A stretch of 64,000 nt of DNA, from contig NZ_BBWU01000039.1 of the NCBI RefSeq assembly GCF_000974765.1, forward strand, positions 62,001 to 126,000, written 5' to 3'. A program made the translations under genes and the position numbers. Positions 15,958 to 24,936 of the stretch are shown here, piece after piece (position 1 is the first letter of the stretch; each line of letters starts with the position of its first letter). The notes under the pieces are model-generated. The model searched no databases, was not told where the DNA came from, and saw nothing but the letters and a program-made list of their open reading frames with translations. The DNA comes from Sphingomonas changbaiensis NBRC 104936. Its GTDB lineage: Bacteria; Pseudomonadota; Alphaproteobacteria; Sphingomonadales; Sphingomonadaceae.

Positions 15958-16606
15958 GCTCGCGCTTGCCATGCTGGCGCTGCTGGTTGCGACGCAGCCG
16001 GCGCTCGCCCGCAAGAAGCCGAAGATCGACTATGCTCCGGCCATGCCGGTCCAGCCGCCGGCGCCGCCGGCGAACGGGTCGATCTTCCAGGCGTCGGCGG
16101 GTTATGCTGCATTGTACGAGGGGCCGCGTGCCCGCCGCGTCGGCGATCCGCTGACGATCGTGCTGGCCGAGCGCACCGTTGCTCAGAAGGATGTCGGCTC
16201 CAAATCCGGCCGCGACGGCAATATCGGGCTGACGCCGCCGACGAGCGGCCCGCTGTCGCTGTTCGGCGCCACCGACGCTGCGGCGAGCGGCACCCAGGCG
16301 TTCAAGGGCCAGGGAAGCGCCAGCCAGTCGAACAGCCTGTCGGGCGAAGTCAGCGTGACGGTCGCGGAAGTCTACCCGAACGGCACGATGCTGGTGCGCG
16401 GCGAAAAGCAGCTGCGCCTCAATCGCGGCGACGAATATGTGCAGATCCAGGGGATCGTGCGCATCGCCGACATCGACCTCGACAATCGCGTGCTCTCCAC
16501 GCGCGTCGCCGATGCGAAGATCACCTATACCGGCCGCGGCGATCTCCAGCGGCAGGCCCGGCCCGGCTGGCTGCAGCGCTTCTTCTCGCTGGTCAGCCCC
16601 TTCTAG
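15938..16606 (+). CDS. flgH: L-ring protein FlgH lacking a lipobox cysteine
   Basis: The 222-residue protein matches FlgH through LYEGPRARRVGDPLTIVLAE, GNGTMLV-like VYPNGTMLVRGEKQLRLN and IVRIADIDLDNRVLSTRVAD. FlgH forms the outer-membrane L ring and is usually a lipoprotein. Here the N-terminal hydrophobic segment (LALAMLALLVATQPALA) is followed by RKKPK and contains no Cys, so it looks like an ordinary signal peptide with an AXA cleavage site. The start overlaps flgG by 20 bases; a later in-frame ATG at 15971 is possible but would not add a Cys. Confidence 0.93.
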   Translation: MPTRTSKLALAMLALLVATQPALARKKPKIDYAPAMPVQPPAPPANGSIFQASAGYAALYEGPRARRVGDPLTIVLAERTVAQKDVGSKSGRDGNIGLTPPTSGPLSLFGATDAAASGTQAFKGQGSASQSNSLSGEVSVTVAEVYPNGTMLVRGEKQLRLNRGDEYVQIQGIVRIADIDLDNRVLSTRVADAKITYTGRGDLQRQARPGWLQRFFSLVSPF

Positions 16607-16615
16607 GATTTGACG

Positions 16616-17704
16616 ATGATCCGCTATCTGATCGCCCTTTTCGCGCTGCTTGCCGTGCCGGCCCATGCCGAGCGGATCAAGGATCTGGGCGCGTTCGCGG
16701 GCGTGCGCCCGAACCAGCTGGTCGGCTACGGCATCGTCGTCGGTCTCGCCGGCACCGGCGACGACAATCTCGAATACACGGTCCAGTCGATGAAGGGCGT
16801 CACCTCGCGCTTCGGCCTGAACCTGCCGGCGGGCATCAATCCGGGGCTGAAGAACGCCGCGGCCGTGATGGTGACGGCGGAGCTTCCTGCCTTTGCCAAG
16901 CCCGGCCAGCGCATCGACGTGACCGTTGCCGCGATCGGCAAGGCCAAGTCCTTGCGCGGCGGCAGCTTGCTGATGGTGCCGCTGCAGGGCGCGGACGGCC
17001 AGATCTATGCAATGGCGCAGGGATCGCTGGCGGTCGGCGGCCTGGGCGCGGAAGGCGCGGATGGCTCCAAGATCGTCATCAACGTCCCCTCGAGCGGCCG
17101 CATCCCCGACGGTGCCACCGTCGAGCGTGCGGTCGACACGGGTTTCGCGACCAGCGACGAGCTGCGCTTCAATCTGCAGAAGGCTGACTTCACGACGTCA
17201 GAACGCGTCGCGCAGGCGATCAATGCCCGCTTCGGCACCGGCACCGCCCGCACGCTCGACGGCGTCTCGATCGGCATCAAGGCGCCGCAGGGCGCCGAAG
17301 TCCGCACCGCGATGATGAGCGATATCGAGAACCTGACCGTCGTCTCGGCCGAACCGCCGGCCAAGGTGATCGTCAACGCCCGCACCGGCACCGTCGTCAT
17401 CAACTCGGCGGTCCGCGTCGGCCCGGCGGCCGTGACGCACGGCCGCCTGACCGTCCGCATCGACGAAGCTCCGCGCGTGGTTCAGCCTGCGCCGCTGTCG
17501 AACGGCACCACTGCCGTCGAGCAGCAGAGCAATGTCCAGGTCGAGGAAAAGGCCAATCCGATGTTCATGCTCGCGCCCGGCCCCAAGCTGGCCGACATCG
17601 TCAAGGCCGTGAACGGTATCGGCGCAAGCCCGGCCGATCTGGTCGCGATTCTCGAGGCGCTGAAGGAAGCCGGCGCTTTGAAAGCCGAGCTGATCGTGCT
17701 GTGA
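16616..17704 (+). CDS. flgI: P-ring protein FlgI
   Basis: The 362-residue protein starts with a signal peptide (MIRYLIALFALLAVPAHA) and continues with RIKDLGAFAGVRPNQLVGYG and VVGLAGTGDD, the FlgI hallmark. The end, KAVNGIGASPADLVAILEAL followed by KEAGALKAELIVL, is also diagnostic. FlgI forms the ring in the peptidoglycan layer and depends on FlgA. The ATG at 16616 is chosen over a TTG six bases upstream because AGGA stands at the right distance. Its TGA overlaps the GTG of flgJ. Confidence 0.97.
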   Translation: MIRYLIALFALLAVPAHAERIKDLGAFAGVRPNQLVGYGIVVGLAGTGDDNLEYTVQSMKGVTSRFGLNLPAGINPGLKNAAAVMVTAELPAFAKPGQRIDVTVAAIGKAKSLRGGSLLMVPLQGADGQIYAMAQGSLAVGGLGAEGADGSKIVINVPSSGRIPDGATVERAVDTGFATSDELRFNLQKADFTTSERVAQAINARFGTGTARTLDGVSIGIKAPQGAEVRTAMMSDIENLTVVSAEPPAKVIVNARTGTVVINSAVRVGPAAVTHGRLTVRIDEAPRVVQPAPLSNGTTAVEQQSNVQVEEKANPMFMLAPGPKLADIVKAVNGIGASPADLVAILEALKEAGALKAELIVL

Positions 17705-18048
17705 GCGCCGTCCCGCCCCTCACACCGCCGCTGGTCGGCAGCCCCAGCGTCGCCGCCGACTCCAGTCGGCTGGCGACAAAGGACAATTTGGCGAAAGCCG
17801 CCGCGCAATTCGAATCGATCTTCATCAATCAGATGCTGAAATCCGCGCGCGCGGCGAAGCTGGACGATGGGCTGTTCGACAGCGACGCCGTCGATCAGTT
17901 CCGCGACATGCAGGATGCTAAGCTTTCGGAAACCATCGCGCTGCATACCCCGATGGGGATCGGCAAGGCCCTGACCGACTTCCTGGCCAAAAATCGGCCT
18001 GATCTGAAGGGCGGCGACGCGAACGCGAAAGGCGGAGAAGCCAAATGA
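17701..18048 (+). CDS. flgJ: Rod-binding protein FlgJ, single-domain type
   Basis: The 115-residue protein contains only the rod-capping domain: AAAQFESIFINQMLKSARAA and DQFRDMQDAKLSETIALHTP. It has no C-terminal muramidase domain such as that of enteric FlgJ (about 310 residues). The start is a GTG overlapping the flgI stop as GTGA. Alphaproteobacterial FlgJ proteins are often of this short kind, with the glycosidase supplied by another gene, here probably 8021-8857. Confidence 0.92.
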   Translation: MSAVPPLTPPLVGSPSVAADSSRLATKDNLAKAAAQFESIFINQMLKSARAAKLDDGLFDSDAVDQFRDMQDAKLSETIALHTPMGIGKALTDFLAKNRPDLKGGDANAKGGEAK

Positions 18049-19643
18049 GCGACCTGCTCTCGATCGGCTCGACCAGTGTGCGCGCATACCAGACGGCGCT
18101 GAACGTCGTCGGCGAGAATATCGCCAACGCGAACACCACCGGCTATGTGCGCCGCAATGCGCAGCTGACCGAGATTTCCGGGGGCGCCGGACGCTACATC
18201 CTGATGTCGAACCTGAGCGTCGGCAGCGGGGTCGCCGCGAACACGGTCAGTCGCGACTGGGATGCGTTCCGCGCTGCCGACCTGCGCAACGCGACGGCCG
18301 AATCTGGACGCACAGGCTCGACGATCGTCTGGCTGGAGCGGGTCGAGAACACGCTCAACACCGCCGGCATTTCGGCGGCCATGACCAAATTCTTCAACGC
18401 CGGCCAGGCGATCGCGGCCGATCCGACCGGGTCCGCGCCGCGCGCCGGCTTTCTCGACGCGGCCTATGGCGTGTCGTCGGCGTTTTCGACGACGTCCAAC
18501 GGGCTCGCCGCTATCGACGGCGACCTGCGTGCATCGGCGAAACTTGCCGTCGACCAGCTGAACGGCCTTGCCGCCGGACTTGCCGAGGCCAATGCCGGGC
18601 TGATCAAGGCGCGCGACGGCAGCAACGAGCAGGCGCAGCTGATGGATCAGCGCGACCGGCTGGTCGATCAGATGAGCCAGCTCGCGTCGATCAGCGTCAC
18701 CACCGACGAGCGCGGCGTCGCGACCGTCAAGTTCAACGACGTCAACGGCCCGACGATCGTTGCCGGCGTCGCAAGCAAATCGCTGGACATCGCCTTCAAC
18801 GCGTCCGGGACGATGGCGCTGACGCTCGATCCTAACGGCACGCCCGAGGCCGTGCCCCTGAAGGGCGGTTCGATCGCCGGCTTTGCTGAAGCCGCGACCC
18901 GGATTTCCGACCTGCGCCTGCAGGTGACCAATCTCGCCACGTCGTTCGCCAACGGGGTCAACCAGGTACAGGCGGCGGGCGTGGACCTCGACGGCCAGCC
19001 CGGCGCGGCGCTCTTCGACGCCAGTTCCGGCGACGGCAAGATCGCGGTCAACACACTGTCCGGGCGCCAGATCGCCGCGGCCCGGCCGTGGACCGTCGGC
19101 GCGGCGGCAGGCAACGCCGGCGCCGGCACGCTGCAAATCCAGACCAACGGCACGCCGCTCAGCTCCACACGCATTTCCGTCAGCGGCGGCGTGCTGACCG
19201 CGACCGATCCGGTCACCAACAGCGTGATCGGCACCGCGCCGTACACGCCGGGCACGCCGGTCACCCTCGCCGGGCTCGACATCACTGTCGGCGGCGCGCC
19301 CGCCGACGGCGACAGCTTCACCGTGAGCGCGACCACCCCAGGCAGCCGCGACAACGGCAATCTCGACCTGCTTTCTCAGCTCCGCAAGGACGGCGGCTTC
19401 GAGGCGACCTCGAATGAAATGGTCTCGTCCAACGCCTCCGCGCTGTCGGCGAAGCGCCAGGTAGCGGACGCGCAGAACGCGATCCTGGAGGGCGCGACCG
19501 CCGCCCGCGACGCGGTCACCGGCGTCAACCTCGATCAGGAAGCCGTCGATCTGATGCGTTTCCAGCAGGCCTATCAGGCGTCGAGCCGGATCATCCAGGT
19601 GTCGCGCGACATCTTCCAGTCGATTCTCGACGCGGTGAATTGA
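18045..19643 (+). CDS. flgK: Hook-filament junction protein FlgK
   Basis: The 532-residue protein has the FlgK N-terminus (STSVRAYQTALNVVGENIAN, then ANTTGYVRRNAQL) and C-terminus (VNLDQEAVDLMRFQQAYQAS). The middle region is variable, as expected. FlgK is the first junction protein placed on the finished hook and is a client of FlgN. It begins inside the flgJ stop (ATGA). Confidence 0.96.
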   Translation: MSDLLSIGSTSVRAYQTALNVVGENIANANTTGYVRRNAQLTEISGGAGRYILMSNLSVGSGVAANTVSRDWDAFRAADLRNATAESGRTGSTIVWLERVENTLNTAGISAAMTKFFNAGQAIAADPTGSAPRAGFLDAAYGVSSAFSTTSNGLAAIDGDLRASAKLAVDQLNGLAAGLAEANAGLIKARDGSNEQAQLMDQRDRLVDQMSQLASISVTTDERGVATVKFNDVNGPTIVAGVASKSLDIAFNASGTMALTLDPNGTPEAVPLKGGSIAGFAEAATRISDLRLQVTNLATSFANGVNQVQAAGVDLDGQPGAALFDASSGDGKIAVNTLSGRQIAAARPWTVGAAAGNAGAGTLQIQTNGTPLSSTRISVSGGVLTATDPVTNSVIGTAPYTPGTPVTLAGLDITVGGAPADGDSFTVSATTPGSRDNGNLDLLSQLRKDGGFEATSNEMVSSNASALSAKRQVADAQNAILEGATAARDAVTGVNLDQEAVDLMRFQQAYQASSRIIQVSRDIFQSILDAVN

Positions 19644-19654
19644 AGGGACGCCCC

Positions 19655-20581
19655 ATGAAGATCGGCACCGCCTATTTCTTCGATTCGCGCAACCGGCAGA
19701 TGGGCGATCTGTCCGGCCTGGCCGCGAAGCTGCAGGAACAGATCGCAACCGGCAAGCGCATCCTGACCCCGTCGGACGATCCGATCATTTCAGCGCGGCT
19801 GGCGCGCATGGCCGGCGGCGCCGCAGATCAGACGCAGTTCGCCAGCAACGTGAAGCTTGCCCAGTCGATACTCGGCCAGTCAGACACCGCGCTCGACAGC
19901 GTGACGAACGACTTGCAGCGCGCGCAGGAATTGCTCGTCCGCGCCGGCAGCGATACGCTCAACGACGACAACCGCGCCGCAATGGCCGCGGAGCTGAAGT
20001 CGATCGTCGACAATCTCTATTCGACCGCCAACACCACCGACGTGCGCGGGACCGCGCTGTTCGGTGGCAGCAGCGCCGGCCCGGCCTATAGCCGCGCCGC
20101 CGACGGCACGATCAGCTTTGTCGGCCAGGGCGAGGCGCCGCCGATCCCGGTCGGCGACGGCGTGACCGTCCAGGCAAGCGACAGCGGCCCCCGCGTCTTC
20201 GGCGGCATCCAGGTCGGCGGCACGACCAAGGACGTGTTCAAGATCGTCAGCGACCTCGCAAAGGCGCTTGATGTCGGCGGCAGCGCCACGCCCGCGGATC
20301 GCAAACAGGCGCTCGCCGATGCCAGCGACGGCCTTGCCGCGGCACTCGAGAATGTGAACACCGCTCGCGCGTCGATCGGCGCACGCGGCGCGCGCCTCGA
20401 CATCCAGTCGGAGAGCCTGGCCAAGGCCGCGAATGATTACGACATCGAGCGCGGCAACCTGGAAGGCGTCGACATCCAGGCGGCAGTCACGGACCTGCAA
20501 AAGACCATGCTGACGCTGCAGGCGACGCAGGCGAGCTTTACCAAGCTCAGCCAGCTCAGCCTGTTCGATTACATCCGGTAA
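19655..20581 (+). CDS. flgL: Hook-filament junction protein FlgL
   Basis: The 308-residue protein resembles flagellin at both ends: QEQIATGKRILTPSDDP at the N-terminus and KAANDYDIERGNLEGVDIQA with a helical end SFTKLSQLSLFDYIR. Together with its place after flgK this identifies FlgL, the adaptor to the filament. AAGGGA stands upstream of the ATG at 19655. It is the last gene of the operon before the motA promoter region. Confidence 0.94.
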   Translation: MKIGTAYFFDSRNRQMGDLSGLAAKLQEQIATGKRILTPSDDPIISARLARMAGGAADQTQFASNVKLAQSILGQSDTALDSVTNDLQRAQELLVRAGSDTLNDDNRAAMAAELKSIVDNLYSTANTTDVRGTALFGGSSAGPAYSRAADGTISFVGQGEAPPIPVGDGVTVQASDSGPRVFGGIQVGGTTKDVFKIVSDLAKALDVGGSATPADRKQALADASDGLAAALENVNTARASIGARGARLDIQSESLAKAANDYDIERGNLEGVDIQAAVTDLQKTMLTLQATQASFTKLSQLSLFDYIR

Positions 20582-20627
20582 GCGTCCGAAATCCGCAGCT
20601 TACCGGCACTTTAACCAACATTCCCGC

Positions 20628-20654
20628 TCAAGCTTCCGGCGTCGCTGCCGTCTT
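20628..20654 (+). promoter_or_regulatory. Candidate sigma-28 (FliA) promoter for motAB
   Basis: TCAA is followed after exactly 15 bases by GCCGTCTT, resembling TAAA-N15-GCCGATAA and the site at 9699-9725. It lies about 55 bases before the motA ATG in a 129-base gap. Motility genes are classic late FliA targets. Confidence 0.45.
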
Positions 20655-20710
20655 AGGAGTCGAGCGCGGGCGCATCCGCGAAGAGTTTCTGGGGAGGCGG
20701 CGAAAGCCCG

Positions 20711-21574
20711 ATGTTTCCTGCGATCGGTCTTGTCGTTCTCCTGGGCATGGTGTTCGGCGGCTTCGTCTTTACCGGCGGCGCGCTCGGCCCCGTGCTGGAA
20801 GCGCTGCCGCATGAGATGATCATCATCGGCGGCGCCGCGGTCGGATCGCTGATCATCGGCAATTCCGGCAAGCAGCTGAAGTCGCTGGGCGGCGGTCTGG
20901 GCAAGGCCTTCAAGGGCCCGAGCTACACCAAGAAGGATTTCCTCGACGTCATCTTCCTCGTCTCGCGATTGATGAAGATGCTGCGCGTCGAAGGCCCGAT
21001 CGCGCTCGAGCCGCATGTCGAGGATCCCAAATCGAGCGCGGTGTTCGCGGAATTCCCCAAGCTCCTGAAGGACGCCACGCTGGTCCATCTGATCGCGGAC
21101 ACGCTGCGGCTTGTGGTCGTCTCGTCGGGCACCCTCGATGTGCACGCGGTCGAGGAAGTCGTCGACAACAGCATCAAGACTCACCACCACGAAGCCCTGC
21201 ATCCCGCGACCCAGCTGCAGGGCCTGGCCGACGCGCTGCCGGCGCTCGGCATCGTCGCGGCGGTTCTGGGCGTCGTGAAGACGATGGGTTCGATCGACAA
21301 GCCGCCCGCGATCCTGGGCGCGATGATCGGTTCGGCGCTGGTCGGCACGTTCCTGGGCGTGCTGCTCGCTTACGGCATGGTCGGCCCTCTCGCCACGCGC
21401 CTGAAGGCAGTGCTGGAGGAAGACGCCGCCATCTATCAGACCATCAAGCAGATCATCATCGCGTCGCTGCACGGCCATCCGCAGCCGCTGGTGATCGAGG
21501 CGGCGCGTTCCGGCATCGTACACGCGAAGCAGCCGAGCTTTGCCGAAGTGTTCGACGGCCTGAGGGGCAAGTAA
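20711..21574 (+). CDS. motA: Flagellar stator protein MotA
   Basis: The 287-residue protein is a full-length MotA: two N-terminal membrane segments (FPAIGLVVLLGMVFGGFVF and MIIIGGAAVGSLIIG), a long cytoplasmic loop and the last two segments around PALGIVAAVLGVVKTMG and IGSALVGTFLGVLLAYGMV. The Pro in ALPALGIV is the conserved proline of the ion path. With MotB it forms the proton-driven stator. A GGGGAGG lies upstream of the ATG. Confidence 0.96.
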   Translation: MFPAIGLVVLLGMVFGGFVFTGGALGPVLEALPHEMIIIGGAAVGSLIIGNSGKQLKSLGGGLGKAFKGPSYTKKDFLDVIFLVSRLMKMLRVEGPIALEPHVEDPKSSAVFAEFPKLLKDATLVHLIADTLRLVVVSSGTLDVHAVEEVVDNSIKTHHHEALHPATQLQGLADALPALGIVAAVLGVVKTMGSIDKPPAILGAMIGSALVGTFLGVLLAYGMVGPLATRLKAVLEEDAAIYQTIKQIIIASLHGHPQPLVIEAARSGIVHAKQPSFAEVFDGLRGK

Positions 21575-22489
21575 ATGGCCCGCCGCATCACCGTGCCGGC
21601 GCGGCCGGGCTCGAACGAGCCGCCGCGCATCATCGTCAAGAAGATCATCGCCGACGATCACGGCGGCCACCACGGCGGCGCCTGGAAAGTCGCCTATGCC
21701 GACTTCGTGACCGCGATGATGGCGTTCTTCCTGCTGATGTGGCTGCTCGGCGCGACGACGGAGAAGCAGCGCAAGTCGATCGCCGACTATTTCACGCCAA
21801 CCCTGGTCGAATATCGCCAGAACAGCGCCGGCTCAAACGGCCTGCTTGGCGGATCGTCGCTGACCGACAAGGACAATTATCCATTCAAGGCGTCGCAGAC
21901 CGGCACGCGCGCACTGACCGTGCCTCTGGGGGCCGAAGGTGGCGCGCGGGAAGGCGCCGGGCCCGAGGGTTCGCTCCGCACCGAATCGGGCAACAAGCTG
22001 CGCACAGAGGATTTGCAGAATTTTTCGAAGCTTCATTCGGTCTTGACGCGTCAGCTCGGCACCGATCCCCGCTTCAAGAAGATCGCGAGCCACGTCCGCT
22101 TCACGCCGACCCGCGACGGACTGCGCATCGACCTGATCGACGACGCCGATTACTCGATGTTCGCGCTCGGCACGACCGCGCTCAATCCCGAGGCGGCCGA
22201 GCTGATCGACACGGTCGCGAAGGCCGTCGCGGTGATGCCGAACCAGGTGTCGATCCGCGGCCACACGGACAGCCTTGCCTATGGCGACCCGCGATCGATG
22301 AACAATTGGATGCTCTCAAGCGGCCGGGCGGAGGCGACCCGCCGGCGGCTGGCGATGAGCGGCATTCTTGAGCGCCGCTTCGAGCGTATCGAAGGCGTCG
22401 CCGACCGCGACCCCTACATCGAAAAGAACCCAGCCGACCCGCGCAACCGCCGCGTGTCGATCACCATGCTCTACCGGGGCCTGCACTAG
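21575..22489 (+). CDS. motB: Flagellar stator protein MotB
   Basis: The 304-residue protein has an N-terminal basic region, one membrane segment with the proton-carrying Asp (VAYADFVTAMMAFFLLMWLL) and a C-terminal OmpA-like peptidoglycan-binding domain (VSIRGHTDSLAYG, NNWMLSSGRAEATRRRL, NRRVSITM). It follows motA directly without a gap. This is the conventional stator pair, distinct from the compact pair at 10243-11390. Confidence 0.96.
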   Translation: MARRITVPARPGSNEPPRIIVKKIIADDHGGHHGGAWKVAYADFVTAMMAFFLLMWLLGATTEKQRKSIADYFTPTLVEYRQNSAGSNGLLGGSSLTDKDNYPFKASQTGTRALTVPLGAEGGAREGAGPEGSLRTESGNKLRTEDLQNFSKLHSVLTRQLGTDPRFKKIASHVRFTPTRDGLRIDLIDDADYSMFALGTTALNPEAAELIDTVAKAVAVMPNQVSIRGHTDSLAYGDPRSMNNWMLSSGRAEATRRRLAMSGILERRFERIEGVADRDPYIEKNPADPRNRRVSITMLYRGLH

Positions 22490-22494
22490 CAAAA

Positions 22495-22518
22495 GGCCGG
22501 GGCGTCACCGCCCCGGCC
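22495..22518 (+). terminator. Hairpin after motB
   Basis: A perfect ten-base stem (GGCCGGGGCG / CGCCCCGGCC) with a TCAC loop begins six bases after the motB stop and ends the flagellar block. The following bases are C-rich with few Ts, so termination may be inefficient or Rho-assisted. It could serve the converging gene too, since AAAA precedes it. Confidence 0.65.
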
Positions 22519-22564
22519 TCCGTCCCCTCGTTACGCCACCGGAGGGGAATTCCGTTCGGTCGGT

Positions 22565-22996
22565 TCAGCAGCGGTGACCGCTGCGTTCGATCGCGCGGCC
22601 GGCCAGGGCGCCGACGCCCGCACCGACGATCGCGCCGGCGGTGCCATCACCGTGACGGCCGACCGCGGCATCGCCGAGCAGGCCGCCGACGATCGCGCCA
22701 AGCACGGTTCCGGTCGTGCCGCTGCCGCGGCAGCGATAGCTGTAGCTGTTGCGGCCGTAATAGCTGCGGTTGCCGTAATAGCCGGTGCCGTAGCGGTTGC
22801 CGTAATAGCTGCGGTTGCCATAGTAACCGTTGCCATAGCGGCTGCCGTAGTAGCCACGGTTGCCGTAATAGCCATTCCCGTAATGACCGCGGCTATAGCC
22901 GCCATAATATTGCGCGTTGGCAGGCGCGGCGGCGAGCGTTCCGCCAGCAACGGTGGCCAGTGCCGCGCCGATCAGGCCGATCTTCTTGATCATCAT
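22565..22996 (-). CDS. Secreted Tyr/Gly-rich protein with glycine zipper
   Basis: The 143-residue protein has a signal peptide ending at APANAQ, then a tandem region of YYGNR-type units (GNGYYGNRGYYGSRYG and so on, residues about 30-85), then a glycine-zipper segment GTVLGAIVGGLLGDAAVG and GAIVGAGVGALAG. Glycine zipper proteins of this class are small envelope proteins, sometimes outer-membrane lipoproteins or stress factors; there is no lipobox here. AAGGAGAT precedes the double ATG. It converges on motB and its function is unknown. Confidence 0.8.
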   Translation of the reverse strand: MMIKKIGLIGAALATVAGGTLAAAPANAQYYGGYSRGHYGNGYYGNRGYYGSRYGNGYYGNRSYYGNRYGTGYYGNRSYYGRNSYSYRCRGSGTTGTVLGAIVGGLLGDAAVGRHGDGTAGAIVGAGVGALAGRAIERSGHRC

Positions 22997-23114
22997 CTAT
23001 CTCCTTCGTCAGCGGCGCCCCTGCGCCCTCACGTCGAAGATGGTTATGCCCTGAGTCGCTTGAGGGCAGGCTGAATGCCGATGTTACCCGCGGTTCAGCT
23101 TGGCGGACGACCGT

Positions 23115-24842
23115 TCAACGCGATCGGACATAGCTCCCGGGGGCATCTTCCAGCGCCGCGAGCTTGCCCTCGCCCGGCAGGCGGGCCCCTTCAGCGGGCA
23201 CCTTCTCCGGCGCGCGCGCTGAGAGCCAGTCGATCCAATCCGGCCACCAGCTGCCTTTGATCTCGGTCGCGCCGGCAACGAACTCGTCGAGCGATGCCGC
23301 CGGCTTTGCGTTGGTCCAATACTGGTATTTCCCGGCCGCCGGCGGATTCACGACGCCGGCGATGTGCCCGGACCCGGCGAGCACGAAGCGCACCGGCCCG
23401 TCGAAATGGTCGGTGATCTTCCACACGCTTTCGGCAGGCGCGATATGGTCCTCGCGGCCGGCCTGGACATAGGTGGGCGTCGTCACCTCGCGAAGGTCCA
23501 GCGGCACCCCGAGCACCGTCATCGCCTTTGGAACGACCAGCTTATTGTCCCGGTACAGGTCGCTCAGATACGCCCGGTGCCACTTGGCCGGCAGATTGGT
23601 CGTGTCGCCGTTCCAGTGGAGCAGGTCGAACGCCGGATAATCGTTCCCCAGCAGGTAATTGCTGACGACGTAGTTCCAGATCAGGTCGCGGCCGCGCAGC
23701 AGGTTGAACGTCGCGGCCATGTAGCGGCCGTCGAAGAACCCCTCGGGCGCCAACCCTTCCAGCATCTTTAGCTGCTCGTCATCGACGAAATTTTTGAGCT
23801 CGCCCGCCTGCTCGAAATCGACCTGGGCAGTGAAGAAGGTCGCGCTCCTGACCTTCTCCGCTTCGCCGCGCCCGGCGAGCACCGCCAGCGTCGCCGCGAG
23901 CGTCGTGCCGGCCACGCAATAGCCGATCGCGTGCACGGCCTTGACGTCCAACAGGTCGCGAATCGTGTCGATGGCATCGATCTGGGCGGCGACGTAATCG
24001 TCCCAGATCACGTCCTTCATGGCGGCATCGGCCGACTTCCAGCTGACCATGAACACGGTGAGACCCTGCTCTACCGCCCAGCGGATGAAGCTTTTCTCCG
24101 GTGTCAGGTCGAGAATGTAGAAGCGGTTGATCCAGGGCGGAAAGATCACCAGCGGCGTCTCGAACACCTGGTCGGTGGTCGGGCTGTACTGGATCAGCTC
24201 GTAAAGCGGCGCGCGCTTGACGACCTTGCCCGGCGTCGTCGCGAGATTGCGCCCGAGTTCGAACGCGCCTTCCTTCACATGCGTGAGCTGACCCTGCCGC
24301 AAGTCGCGCAGCAGATGCTCCAGCCCCCTCAGCAGATTCTCGCCGCCGGTTTCCAGCGTGCGCTTCATCACCTCGGGATTGGTGAGCACGAAATTGGACG
24401 GGCTCATCGCATCGACGATCGCGCGGGTCGCGAAGCGGAGCTTTTCCTTCTGCACGGGATCCACGCCCTCGACGAGGTCGACCGATTTCAGCATGTGATC
24501 GGCGATCGTCAGGTAGGTCTGACGGATCAGGTCGAAGACGGGATGCTGCTGCCATTCCGGCGCGGCGAAACGCTTGTCCTTTGAAGGCGCCGACGGTTCG
24601 GCCGGCATTAGGAAGCGCTGCCAGAGCTTCAGGCTGTCCGACCAGAAGTCGGTCGCTGCCTGCGAAAGCGCTGTCGTCTCCATGAGAGTCGGGAACGCAG
24701 GCGGAGCCGGTGTTTCGGTTGCCTTCATCGCCATTTCGACGCCATGCTCCAGCATCAGCTGCTGGGCGCGGCCGATCACCCAAGTCCAGCGCTGCATGTC
24801 CTCCAGGCTGAGCGGCTGTGGGGTGTCGGTCCGGTCGGCCAT
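23115..24842 (-). CDS. phaC: Class I poly(3-hydroxyalkanoate) synthase PhaC
   Basis: The 575-residue enzyme has the PHA synthase N-terminal domain (WQQHPVFDLIRQTYL and PSNFVLTNPEV) and the alpha/beta hydrolase core with the lipase-like box GYCVAG holding the nucleophile Cys309. Further conserved parts are FPPWINRFYILDL, the Asp in QAGREDHIAP and His in AGSGHIAGVVNPP. It polymerises 3-hydroxyacyl-CoA into storage granules. The length is usual for class I enzymes. The ATG at 24842 has GGGAGA upstream; an in-frame GTG at 24863 is less likely. It is divergent from yacG, and no phaA/B/R genes are adjacent. Confidence 0.95.
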   Translation of the reverse strand: MADRTDTPQPLSLEDMQRWTWVIGRAQQLMLEHGVEMAMKATETPAPPAFPTLMETTALSQAATDFWSDSLKLWQRFLMPAEPSAPSKDKRFAAPEWQQHPVFDLIRQTYLTIADHMLKSVDLVEGVDPVQKEKLRFATRAIVDAMSPSNFVLTNPEVMKRTLETGGENLLRGLEHLLRDLRQGQLTHVKEGAFELGRNLATTPGKVVKRAPLYELIQYSPTTDQVFETPLVIFPPWINRFYILDLTPEKSFIRWAVEQGLTVFMVSWKSADAAMKDVIWDDYVAAQIDAIDTIRDLLDVKAVHAIGYCVAGTTLAATLAVLAGRGEAEKVRSATFFTAQVDFEQAGELKNFVDDEQLKMLEGLAPEGFFDGRYMAATFNLLRGRDLIWNYVVSNYLLGNDYPAFDLLHWNGDTTNLPAKWHRAYLSDLYRDNKLVVPKAMTVLGVPLDLREVTTPTYVQAGREDHIAPAESVWKITDHFDGPVRFVLAGSGHIAGVVNPPAAGKYQYWTNAKPAASLDEFVAGATEIKGSWWPDWIDWLSARAPEKVPAEGARLPGEGKLAALEDAPGSYVRSR

Positions 24843-24936
24843 GATTCTCTCCCTGTCCGGCACAATCTAGGCGCAATGCCAGGCCGATCAAACGGAACGG
24901 GTTGAGCGGCGGCCGGCTGCGCCCCATCTGCGGGCG

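Noticed and set aside
17701-18048. FlgJ as a truncated gene
   Set aside because: The rod-binding domain is complete and the start and stop are embedded in operon overlaps; single-domain FlgJ is a normal form in alphaproteobacteria.
22740-22905. Regular short direct repeats resembling an array
   Set aside because: They encode the YYGNR units of a secreted protein; unit lengths vary with codons and there are no unique spacers, so it is not CRISPR.
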